Assembly (NCBI GenBank): GCA_007125255.1
Contig: SLDM01000079.1
Location: 1-6,027 of the forward strand
Reading direction: 5' to 3'
Length of the DNA stretch: 6,027 nt
From: Phycisphaerales bacterium
GTDB taxonomy: Bacteria > Planctomycetota > Phycisphaerae > Phycisphaerales > SM1A02
The notes below the pieces were generated by a model. The model was given only the letters and a program-made list of their open reading frames with translations, ran no database searches and was not told the origin of the DNA. The stretch's first letter is position 1; each line of letters starts with the position of its first letter. The translations under genes and the position numbers were made by a program. Positions 1 through 6,019 of the stretch are shown here, piece after piece.

Positions 1-1
1 G

Positions 2-499
2 TCACTCCGTCACTTGATCTTTACCATCAATGAGCAGAAGCCACCCGCGCAGGAGCTCGAGCAGTTCGACGATCTCTTCTGTCGTCAGATCCGCATGAAG
101 GTCTTCGGAGGTGATCGGCGCGGTGTAGCCGTGAATTGCCGCCTCCTGTGAAACCTCATCGACGGTCGCGATGGCGATCGCGAGTTCATCCCCGTCCGGA
201 TCGTTCCCGACGATACTCTCGATCGCCTGTTCAACCGTGTCGGTCAGCGTCTCGATCCAGTTCGCGTGGAACCCAGCGGGTGCGTGGTGCGGTGGTGATG
301 CCGCACGCGCGGAAACGAGGGTGCCGGGGATCACCGTGGTGAACCGGAGCGGCGGAGCCGCCGCCAGCCGGTGATGGGCGTCGAGCCCGATCATGACCAG
401 GAGCAGGAGCGGAAACAGCACCCGGCGGCCGGCCGCGCCCTTCTCTCGACACCTGCAAAAGGATGTGGTACTCTTGTCGCAGTCGAGACGTTGCTGCAT
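2..499 (-). CDS. Hypothetical small exported or membrane-anchored protein
   Basis: I do not recognise a family. The frame is open further upstream (to 604), but the ATG at 499 is the better start: a perfect AGGAGG lies at 510-505 with a 5-nt spacer, and the upstream extension only translates a tandem repeat. From this ATG the protein has 165 residues and the stop is inside the window. A basic stretch (KGAAGRR, residues 20-26) is followed by a hydrophobic segment of about 13 residues (27-39) and an Ala-rich stretch, consistent with a signal peptide or a single membrane anchor. Cys7, Cys15 and Cys17 lie before the membrane segment. The rest is acidic, with a Leu/Glu-rich helix near the C-terminus (EEIVELLELLRGWLLLI). 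It is transcribed divergently from the sigma factor gene. The existence of a gene is fairly sure; its function is unknown. Confidence 0.62.
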   Translation of the reverse strand: MQQRLDCDKSTTSFCRCREKGAAGRRVLFPLLLLVMIGLDAHHRLAAAPPLRFTTVIPGTLVSARAASPPHHAPAGFHANWIETLTDTVEQAIESIVGNDPDGDELAIAIATVDEVSQEAAIHGYTAPITSEDLHADLTTEEIVELLELLRGWLLLIDGKDQVTE

Positions 500-504
500 G
501 GCTG

Positions 505-510
505 CCTCCT
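505..510 (-). promoter_or_regulatory. Strong Shine-Dalgarno for the minus-strand gene
   Basis: Read on the minus strand the sequence is AGGAGG, followed by a 5-nt spacer and ATG at 499. This decides the start of the small hypothetical protein and rules out the longer 200-residue version. Confidence 0.7.
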
Positions 511-521
511 GGAGCAACGGG

Positions 522-576
522 CCAGATCCGGGTGGGGGCTGGACCAGAACTGGGCCAGAACTGGGCCAGAGCCGGG
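522..576. repeat. 11-bp-phased direct repeat, five periods
   Basis: Units on the plus strand start at 522, 533, 544, 555 and 566, exactly 11 bp apart. The units at 544 and 555 are identical (CCAGAACTGGG); those at 522 (CCAGATCCGGG) and 566 (CCAGAGCCGGG) are close; the one at 533 is badly degenerate. The identical units are nearly self-complementary (CCAG-AA-CTGG). The array lies just upstream of the AGGAGG of the minus-strand gene, so it occupies that gene's leader or promoter. It could be an operator array with sites on one helix face, or a slippage-prone minisatellite. Confidence 0.7.
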
Positions 577-664
577 AGATCAAACGGGGAAGGGAGCCCG
601 TCACCTGAGGAGGCGGTCTTCATTCACCGGGTGTGAGCAGCAAATCGAATGTTCTGGTCGCCTT

Positions 665-681
665 CCGGGCCCGGGGCCCCG
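665..681. repeat. Two overlapping perfect 10-bp GC palindromes
   Basis: CCGGGCCCGG at 665-674 and CGGGGCCCCG at 672-681 are each perfectly self-complementary and share three bases. They lie about 55 bp upstream of the sigma factor start, between the divergent genes. No T-run follows, so a terminator is unlikely; a protein-binding site or chance in GC-rich DNA are the alternatives. Confidence 0.4.
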
Positions 682-722
682 ACGATCAGACGACCCGATG
701 AAGCGGCGGCGCAGTCGATCGT

Positions 723-727
723 GAGGG
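723..727 (+). promoter_or_regulatory. Shine-Dalgarno selecting the sigma factor start
   Basis: GAGGG lies 7 nt before the ATG at 735 but only 1 nt before the ATG at 729. It therefore favours 735 as the start, shortening the protein by two residues compared with the longest frame. Confidence 0.5.
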
Positions 728-734
728 CATGCGC

Positions 735-1364
735 ATGGGTCAACCGAATCAAACCGGGATGTCCGGGGCGGGCCGCGGCGATGGCGGAACGGCGATCGAT
801 GTGCTCCTGGCGCGCATGCGCGCGGGTGATCGCGAGGCGGCCGCCGAGTTCATTCAGAAGTACGGATCGAGAGTGCGCCGGCGCGTCCGGGGCAAACTGG
901 GGCGCTCCATGCGTCGCCTCTTCGACTCCCATGACATCCTTTCGACGGTGAGCCGGCGCCTCGACGATTACGTTCGCAAAGGCCGGCTCGAGGCGGTCCG
1001 GGAGGAACAGCTCTGGGCCCTCGTGTATCGCATCGCCGAGAACGCGCTGGTCGACAAGTCGCGAATCTTTCGGCGGCTCCAGCGCGTTGAAGATGCGGAT
1101 GGCCCCTTTGCCCATGACCTGCTCCGTCGACTGGAGCGTGCCGAGACGGAGCGGACCGAGGGGGCGCGGATCGAGGTCGATGAGGCGCTGCGCTCACTCG
1201 ATGATCTGACCGACCGGGAGATTCTGATCCTCTGGCTCCACGGTAAGACCCATACGAGCATTGCGGAGCACGTCGGCCTGGCGCCGACGGGCATCAGGAA
1301 GCGATGGCAGAAGATCAAGTCACGATTACGGGATGAGTTTCTTCAAGGAGTGGGACCATCATGA
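735..1364 (+). CDS. ECF-type RNA polymerase sigma factor, planctomycete type
   Basis: Predicted alternative sigma factor that would direct core RNA polymerase to a specific promoter set. From the ATG at 735 it has 209 residues, a usual length for two-domain ECF sigmas. A sigma region 2-like part spans about residues 20-100, with the stretches FDSHDILSTVSRRLDDYV and EEQLWALVYRIAENALVDKSR matching the core-binding and -10 recognition helices. After an acidic, charged linker, region 4 spans about residues 153-202; the helix-turn-helix reads LTDREILILWLHGKTHTSIAEH, then TGIRKRWQKIKSRLR as recognition helix. No anti-sigma gene is adjacent. Its stop overlaps the kinase start (ATGA), so control by the linked kinase is the natural inference, but the regulatory mechanism is not visible. 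The ATG at 729 is an alternative start. Confidence 0.88.
   Translation: MGQPNQTGMSGAGRGDGGTAIDVLLARMRAGDREAAAEFIQKYGSRVRRRVRGKLGRSMRRLFDSHDILSTVSRRLDDYVRKGRLEAVREEQLWALVYRIAENALVDKSRIFRRLQRVEDADGPFAHDLLRRLERAETERTEGARIEVDEALRSLDDLTDREILILWLHGKTHTSIAEHVGLAPTGIRKRWQKIKSRLRDEFLQGVGPS
1345..1350 (+). promoter_or_regulatory. Shine-Dalgarno for the kinase, inside the sigma factor gene
   Basis: AAGGAG lies 10 nt before the ATG at 1361, within the last codons of the sigma factor gene. Together with the ATGA stop/start overlap this supports translational coupling of the two genes. Confidence 0.65.
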
Positions 1365-3583
1365 TCCACCGGGTGAGTTCGCCGATACACGTCTTGCAGC
1401 AGCAGTACCGCCGCCAGGGAAGTGAATCCAGCAGAAGTGAGATCGACTTCCGGACGTTCCTCGACGAGATCGGGCCGCTCGACGATGAACTGCTCGCCGA
1501 GTTGATCGAGCACGACGGACGGTACCGAGTGGCCCGCGGCTATTCCGTCACTCTGGACCGGTATCTTGACGCCGTTGACGATCTGGGTGAGCGTCGGGAT
1601 CCGCTGGATGCCGCGATCGATGTGACTCTGCGCAGTCTGGCCCGCACGTCACGGTTTGACGCGGTCTCGGTCGATACGCTGGTCGAGGCGTATCCGCATT
1701 TCGAGCGGCTGATCCGGGAGGCGGCGGCCTTGAACAACGCCCTGTGGTCGACCGCCGGTCTTCGCACGCGCGTCGTGGGCGAGCCGCGCGTGCTGCCGCA
1801 GAGCTTCGGGCCGAGAATGCCGGGTGGGACGTTGCGCTACGAACTCCGCGAGCTGCTGGGTGCCGGGGCGTTCGGTGAGGTCTACCTCGCCATCGATCGA
1901 CAGCTCTCGGAAGAAGCGTACGACGCGCGGGTGGCGATCAAGATTCTCCAGGCCGCGGACCGGTCGGGCTGGATGCGGCGGCAGTTGATCGAGGAAGCCA
2001 CGAAAGCAAGGCGGATCGATCATCCCAACGTGGTGCGGGTCCTCGATCGCGGCGTTTCGGCGGACGATGAGGACTTCGTGGTGTACGAGCTCGTCGAAGG
2101 GGGTGACCTGGGACGGTGGCTGCGCGATCGGTCACTCCCGGTGGAACCGTTGACGGCGGTGGGGCTTCTCAGCCGGATCAGCCGGGGCATGGCGGCAGCC
2201 CATTCCGCGGGGTTGGTCCACTGTGATCTCAAGCCGGGCAACATCATGATGTCAACGGGTGGGGTGCCGAAGGTCGCGGATTTCGGAATTGCGATCCGCG
2301 CCGGCGAATCGGTGCGGGATCTGCAGGTGGAGAACAAGAGCAAACGACCGATCGGAAACATCGCCTTCATCGCTCCGGAACAGTTCCGGATGGACGAGGG
2401 ATCCCTCACGGTTCCATCGGATGTCTATGCGCTGGGAGGGATCCTGTACTACATGCTCACCGGCGCGTTGCCGAATGGCTCGAGCATCGAGGAGATTGCG
2501 AAGAACCATCATCCCGAGCAGGGCCGACGTTCAGCGCCGAGCCCGCGGGAGATCAACCCCGGTATCGATCCGGATCTTGACCGGATCTGTCGTCGCGCGA
2601 TGGCGGCCAGGCCGGAAGAGCGGTTCGCCTCGGCGAGCGAACTGGCCGGAGACCTCGAACGCTGGCTCCGGCGAGAGCCGATCCCGTGGACCCGGCCGAC
2701 GGTCCGGCGGCGGCTCGGGCTCTGGATTCGGCGAAAGCCGGTTCCGGCGGCGATGAGCTCGGTGATCATTCTGACCGTGATCGGTGGTCTCGTGGCGGGG
2801 GCGGCGGCGGTGCACTCCTCCCAGCAGGCGGTGCAGTCGGCGCAGCGCGCCGAGATCGCGGCCCGGGAAGCGCAGTTGAATGCCCAGCAGGCCGAGCTCA
2901 TGGAAAAGCGGGCGGAGCTGCAGCGGGAATGGACGAATCACGCGGTGGAGACGCTGATCGAAATCCGCGAACGCTTCCTCGAGATCGCCAGGGCGAGCGC
3001 TTCGGCGGCGGACGTCATGCCGCTGGTCTGGTCATTGGAGCTGTTGTTTGAGCGGACCGGCGTTCATATCGATTTTGAGGAGGAAGAGGTTTCCGAGTCC
3101 CTGTTCCGGGAGTCCGTCATGCAGCACTTTGTCGACCATGCGATCGCGGAGGAGCGTCTGGACTCGATCGAGACGCTGCTGTGGATGACGGCCCTGGCCT
3201 TCTACCACACCTCGCGCGGCGGGATCGATGAGGCCGAGGCGCTGATCGACCTCGCCGAACCGAAGCTCCGCAAGAGGCTCCATGAGGACGACCCGGTCCT
3301 GCACTCGGTGGAACTGATTCGCCTGGCCGTCGAGTCGATTCGATTGACGGAGGTGAGTCCGGAATCGGCGGCCGGCGACCGGGCCGGGCAGCGCGCGGCG
3401 CTGAAGGCGCTGCTGCGGGATCTGGATGCGCACATGCCGCGACTGCCGGAGACGAGCGGATCGTTCACGTACATCGTCATGTACAAGAAGGCGGTCGAAC
3501 GCCTGACCGCCCCGGCGTGGCTCAACGACCCGGATCGTTACGAAGAGGCGCAGATGGCTCTGGCCCAATGGCGGCGAGAGTAG
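1361..3583 (+). CDS. Transmembrane Ser/Thr protein kinase, PknB-like, with TPR-like tail
   Basis: Predicted membrane-anchored serine/threonine kinase of 740 residues. An N-terminal helical region (1-160) contains VEAYPHFERLIREAA, resembling a segment found before the kinase domain in many planctomycete kinases. The kinase domain spans about 160-450: Gly-rich loop GAGAFGEVY (167-175), Lys194 in VAIKIL, Glu211 or Glu212 in the C helix, catalytic loop HCDLKPGN (287-294) with Asp289, Lys291 and Asn294, DFG (307-309), APEQ (338-341) and Asp354 in SDVYALG. All core catalytic residues are present; the usual HRD arginine is Cys288. One membrane segment lies at about 465-484, followed by a Gln/Ala/Glu-rich coiled coil (about 488-525). 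The last 215 residues are helical, and AFYHTSRGGIDEAEALIDLAEP (about 613-634) with EDDPVLHSV after it looks like a degenerate TPR. That tail is probably extracytoplasmic and may sense a signal. The start is set by AAGGAG and the ATGA overlap with the sigma gene. Confidence 0.92.
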   Translation: MIHRVSSPIHVLQQQYRRQGSESSRSEIDFRTFLDEIGPLDDELLAELIEHDGRYRVARGYSVTLDRYLDAVDDLGERRDPLDAAIDVTLRSLARTSRFDAVSVDTLVEAYPHFERLIREAAALNNALWSTAGLRTRVVGEPRVLPQSFGPRMPGGTLRYELRELLGAGAFGEVYLAIDRQLSEEAYDARVAIKILQAADRSGWMRRQLIEEATKARRIDHPNVVRVLDRGVSADDEDFVVYELVEGGDLGRWLRDRSLPVEPLTAVGLLSRISRGMAAAHSAGLVHCDLKPGNIMMSTGGVPKVADFGIAIRAGESVRDLQVENKSKRPIGNIAFIAPEQFRMDEGSLTVPSDVYALGGILYYMLTGALPNGSSIEEIAKNHHPEQGRRSAPSPREINPGIDPDLDRICRRAMAARPEERFASASELAGDLERWLRREPIPWTRPTVRRRLGLWIRRKPVPAAMSSVIILTVIGGLVAGAAAVHSSQQAVQSAQRAEIAAREAQLNAQQAELMEKRAELQREWTNHAVETLIEIRERFLEIARASASAADVMPLVWSLELLFERTGVHIDFEEEEVSESLFRESVMQHFVDHAIAEERLDSIETLLWMTALAFYHTSRGGIDEAEALIDLAEPKLRKRLHEDDPVLHSVELIRLAVESIRLTEVSPESAAGDRAGQRAALKALLRDLDAHMPRLPETSGSFTYIVMYKKAVERLTAPAWLNDPDRYEEAQMALAQWRRE

Positions 3584-3599
3584 GGAAGAATTGATTTAC

Positions 3600-3631
3600 A
3601 AAGTGACAAAGTTACGAAGTGACGAAGTGGA
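3600..3631. repeat. Octamer tandem repeat, RAAGTGAC family, four units
   Basis: Four consecutive 8-bp units run AAAGTGAC, AAAGTTAC, GAAGTGAC and GAAGTGGA, beginning 16 bp after the kinase stop codon. The repeat opens the non-coding stretch between kinase and metallopeptidase. It reads as low-complexity intergenic repeat DNA; no coding role is seen. Confidence 0.75.
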
Positions 3632-3642
3632 GGGATTGAGAA

Positions 3643-3819
3643 AGGCACGGAGGCACGGAGGCACGAAGGGGCGGGATCAAGGCATTGAGGGATTGAGGGG
3701 GGCGAGGGCGGTGTTGTCTTCCCCGCGACAGCGGTGGCGAACGGGGCGTCGTCCTTCGGTCCGGTGATCGTCCTTGCATCTCGCACGGCCGACTCCCTTC
3801 GGCCCTCTGGCCGGGGCAC
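3643..3819. repeat. Composite intergenic repeat, copy A
   Basis: The copy begins with octamers AGGCACGG, AGGCACGG and AGGCACGA (3643-3666), continues with a GC-rich block and ATCAAGGCATTGAGGGATTG (3676-3695), then about 50 bp not shared with copy B. From CTTCGGTCCG (3754) it again matches copy B through TTGCATCTCGCAC (3774-3786) and ends in a hairpin and GGCAC (3815-3819). The hairpin can pair 3786-3790 with 3809-3813; an alternative GGCCGA/TCGGCC stem (3787-3792 with 3799-3804) competes with it. No gene is supported here; frames across it on both strands are repeat-driven. Confidence 0.75.
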
Positions 3820-3827
3820 TTGAGAAG

Positions 3828-3955
3828 AGGCACGAAGGCACAGAGGGACAGAGGGGCGGGATCAAGGCATCGAGGGATCGGGGGGTCGTACTTCGGTCTG
3901 GTAATCTTCGTTGCATCTCGCACTGCCGACTCGCTGCGCTCGCTGGCAGTGGCAC
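3828..3955. repeat. Composite intergenic repeat, copy B, with hairpin
   Basis: This copy has octamers AGGCACGA, AGGCACAG, AGGGACAG and AGGGGCGG (3828-3859), then ATCAAGGCATCGAGGGATCG (3861-3880), directly followed by the second shared block from CTTCGGTCTG (3891) through TTGCATCTCGCAC (3911-3923). It ends in a 7-bp perfect hairpin, CACTGCC (3921-3927) with GGCAGTG (3945-3951), 17-nt loop, then GGCAC (3951-3955). It is colinear with copy A apart from about 50 bp extra in A, so the two probably arose by duplication of one mobile or amplified intergenic element. Confidence 0.75.
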
Positions 3956-4031
3956 CCTTCGTACCTTTCCCGATCCCCTTCGTCATTCTCTCTCCGGTCC
4001 ATTGCCATTTCAAGGGCCATGACCCACAATG

Positions 4032-4079
4032 CCTTTTTCTCCTTTCCCCTCTCCCCTCTCTTCTTTCTCCTCTCTCCCC
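4032..4079 (+). repeat. 48-nt uninterrupted pyrimidine tract
   Basis: Every plus-strand base from 4032 to 4079 is C or T. It contains a 13-nt mirror repeat, TCCCCTCTCCCCT at 4045-4057. The tract separates two possible ATG starts of the metallopeptidase gene (4029 and 4080). Homopurine/homopyrimidine tracts with mirror symmetry can form triplex DNA; whether this one does is unknown. It cannot supply a Shine-Dalgarno sequence for the ATG at 4080. Confidence 0.8.
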
Positions 4080-5141
4080 ATGCCCCCTCGAAGCTCGGCC
4101 ACATCCAGTGCGCGTCGTGAGCGCCTGAGGCGAAAGCCGTTGCCACGGCTGACCGACGAAGAACTGCTGGAACTGCGGTTCTGTGATCTGCGGCTGGAGA
4201 TGAGCCGGTCGCGCATGCAGCCGTACCTTGATCGTCTGTATGACGAGCTCGCGCAGCGCGGCATTCGCCATCGTCCCCACGCGTGGTTTTCCAGTGAATG
4301 GTTCAGTCCCGACGGTGTTCCGGGGATCGCGGTGCCGTTTTATCTCGGCCACGAGCGGCTGATGCGGCTGGAGAAAAAGAAGATGCTCGAAGTCGAAGGC
4401 GGCCCGGAGCGGGCGTGCATGCGCATCCTCCGTCACGAGGCCGGTCACGCCATCTGCACCGCCTACCGGCTCCACTACCGGGCAAGCTGGCGCAAACACT
4501 TCGGCCGCTTCTCTGAACCGTACCCCGATTCCTACCGGCCGAATCCCAACAGTCGACATCATGTCGTGCATCTGAACCGCTGGTACGCTCAGGTTCATCC
4601 GGCGGAGGACTTTGCCGAAACCTTCGCCGTCTGGCTCCGTCCGAACTCGCGCTGGCGCCAGGTCTACCGGGGCTGGCCGGCCCTCAGAAAGCTCGAGTTT
4701 GTCGACGAGTTGCTGCGCGATATCGCCGGAGCGGCGCCCCCGGTCCGTACGCGCCGCCGGCTCGAACCGATCAGCGAACTGCGCACCACCCTGCGGGAGC
4801 ACTACCGGGCGAAGCGGCTGCGGTACGGCTCGGACTGGCCGGATGTCATGGACCGCGACCTCTACCGGATCTTCTCCAGCGACAGAGGCTGCGCAACCAA
4901 TCCGACGGCGGCGTCATTTCTGCGGCGTGAGCAGCGCGCCATTCGCGAGCAGGTCTCACGGTGGACGGGAACGTATCAGTACACCATCGACCAGGTCCTG
5001 CGGGATACGATCGATCGCTGCCGCGAACTGAAGTTGCGACTGGCGATCGATGAGGAGCAGGCGCGCATGCAGGCCACGCTCATGATCACGGTGCAGACGA
5101 TGAACTACATTCACGGCGGCCACCACCGGATACTGCTATGA
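4080..5141 (+). CDS. Putative zinc-binding metallopeptidase (HEAGH family)
   Basis: Predicted cytoplasmic zinc metallopeptidase-like protein; no signal peptide or membrane segment is evident. From ATG 4080 it has 353 residues. Family-like sequence begins at RLTDEELLELRFCDLRL and includes PDGVPGIAVPFYLGHERLMRLE. The zinc motif is RHEAGHAI (His119, Glu120, His123), and HPAEDFAETFAVWL (about 173-186) supplies Glu176 and Glu180 as candidate third ligand or structural residues, a gluzincin-like plan. The C-terminal third (from about 245) is Arg-rich and helical. The start is uncertain: ATG 4029 would add PFSPFPSPLSSFSSLP from a pyrimidine tract with only AAGGG 12 nt upstream; ATG 4080 has no Shine-Dalgarno; TTG 4140 has GAGG 9 nt upstream and fits the onset of family-like sequence. 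The stop overlaps the ATP-grasp start (ATGA). The substrate is unknown. Confidence 0.8.
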   Translation: MPPRSSATSSARRERLRRKPLPRLTDEELLELRFCDLRLEMSRSRMQPYLDRLYDELAQRGIRHRPHAWFSSEWFSPDGVPGIAVPFYLGHERLMRLEKKKMLEVEGGPERACMRILRHEAGHAICTAYRLHYRASWRKHFGRFSEPYPDSYRPNPNSRHHVVHLNRWYAQVHPAEDFAETFAVWLRPNSRWRQVYRGWPALRKLEFVDELLRDIAGAAPPVRTRRRLEPISELRTTLREHYRAKRLRYGSDWPDVMDRDLYRIFSSDRGCATNPTAASFLRREQRAIREQVSRWTGTYQYTIDQVLRDTIDRCRELKLRLAIDEEQARMQATLMITVQTMNYIHGGHHRILL

Positions 5142-6019
5142 AACCACGCCGCATCCTTGCCCTGATGCATGAAGATTGTGTGCCGCCGCCTTCACTGGAA
5201 GGGATTCCCGAGAAGGAAATCGCGCGGTGGAAGACCGAGTACGACGTGGTCGTCGGCCTGGAACATGCCGGCCACGAAGTGCTGCCGCTCGGGGTGCGGG
5301 ATGATCTCAGGGTGATTCGCGACACAGTCGATGACTTCAAGCCGCACGTCACGTTCAACCTGCTCGAAGAGTTTCACGGCATCGGCGTGTACGACTACTA
5401 CGTCGTCACTTACCTCGAACTGCTCCGCAAGGCGTACACCGGCTGCAATCCGCGCGGGCTGCTGCTGGCCCACGACAAGGGATTGAGCAAGAAGATTCTC
5501 TCCTACCACCGGCTGCCCGTACCGAAGTTCGCCGTCTTTCCGGTCGGACGGGCGGTGAGACGATCGTCACGGCTGGAGTTTCCGCTGCTGGTCAAGTCGC
5601 TCATCGAGGACGCCTCCCTCGGTATCTCCCATGCGTCGATCGTGCACAGCGATGAGAAGCTCCGGGAGCGGGTGGCGTTTGTCCACGAGAATCTGGGGAC
5701 CGACGCGATTGCCGAAGAGTACATCGACGGCCGCGAGCTCTACGTGGGCGTGCTCGGCAACCACCGGTTGGGCACCTTTCCCATCTGGGAGATGCAGTTC
5801 GGCACACTGCCGGAAGGCTCGCCCCGCATCGCCACCGCCAAGATCAAGTGGGATGAGAAGTATCAGAAGCGCATCGGCCTGACGACCGAACCGGCGAAGG
5901 ATCTTTCCCCCGAACTCGAGCGCACGATCTACCGGATCTGCAAACGCGCGTACCGCGACCTGGGCATGACCGGGTACGGGCGCATGGACCTGCGGCTGAC
6001 CGGGGACGGTGGGGTGTAG
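5138..6019 (+). CDS. ATP-grasp, D-Ala-D-Ala ligase-like protein, ended by an in-frame TAG
   Basis: Predicted ATP-dependent carboxylate-amine ligase, forming an amide or peptide bond through an acyl-phosphate. The 293 residues hold an N-terminal Rossmann-like domain (about 1-105; EYDVVVGLEHAGHEVLPLGV, then FNLLEEF), DKGLSKKIL (113-121), and the ATP-grasp core: ATP-binding Lys153 in PLLVKS, loop EDASLGIS (157-164), hinge EEYIDGRELYVGVLGN (193-208), RIATAKIKWDEKY (230-242) and TGYGRMDLRL (278-287) with Asp284 as a probable metal ligand. The protein then stops at GDGGV, before the Glu-x-Asn motif that normally completes the metal site. After the TAG the same frame reads Leu-Ile-Glu/Asp, so truncation by a single base change is likely. 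There is no Shine-Dalgarno; the ATGA overlap with the metallopeptidase gene suggests coupled translation. A true Ddl role is less likely than ligation of another peptide or amino acid. Confidence 0.82.
   Translation: MKPRRILALMHEDCVPPPSLEGIPEKEIARWKTEYDVVVGLEHAGHEVLPLGVRDDLRVIRDTVDDFKPHVTFNLLEEFHGIGVYDYYVVTYLELLRKAYTGCNPRGLLLAHDKGLSKKILSYHRLPVPKFAVFPVGRAVRRSSRLEFPLLVKSLIEDASLGISHASIVHSDEKLRERVAFVHENLGTDAIAEEYIDGRELYVGVLGNHRLGTFPIWEMQFGTLPEGSPRIATAKIKWDEKYQKRIGLTTEPAKDLSPELERTIYRICKRAYRDLGMTGYGRMDLRLTGDGGV

Noticed and set aside
609..634. AGGAGG-like site at 609-614 on the plus strand suggesting a leader peptide
   Set aside because: The following codon at the right spacing is ATT and the frame closes after four codons (CAC CGG GTG TGA).
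371..724. 117-codon plus-strand frame over the divergent intergenic region
   Set aside because: It overlaps the minus-strand gene start and translates the 11-bp repeat and palindromes; no ribosome binding site or recognisable domain.
624..1115. 163-codon minus-strand frame
   Set aside because: Fully antisense to the sigma factor gene, which has clear domain sequence on the plus strand.
3032..3568. 178-codon minus-strand frame
   Set aside because: Antisense to the kinase C-terminal region with Arg/Gln-rich shadow composition and no start signal.
3584..3640. Rho-independent terminator after the kinase
   Set aside because: No GC stem followed by a T-run; only the octamer repeat is present.
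3643..3955. CRISPR-like array
   Set aside because: Octamer units are contiguous, have no unique spacers of constant size, and no cas genes are present.
3612..4802. 396-codon open frame on the minus strand across the repeats and the metallopeptidase gene
   Set aside because: It is antisense to the HEAGH-containing gene, and its C-terminal half only translates the repeat copies. GC-rich DNA readily keeps such antisense frames open.
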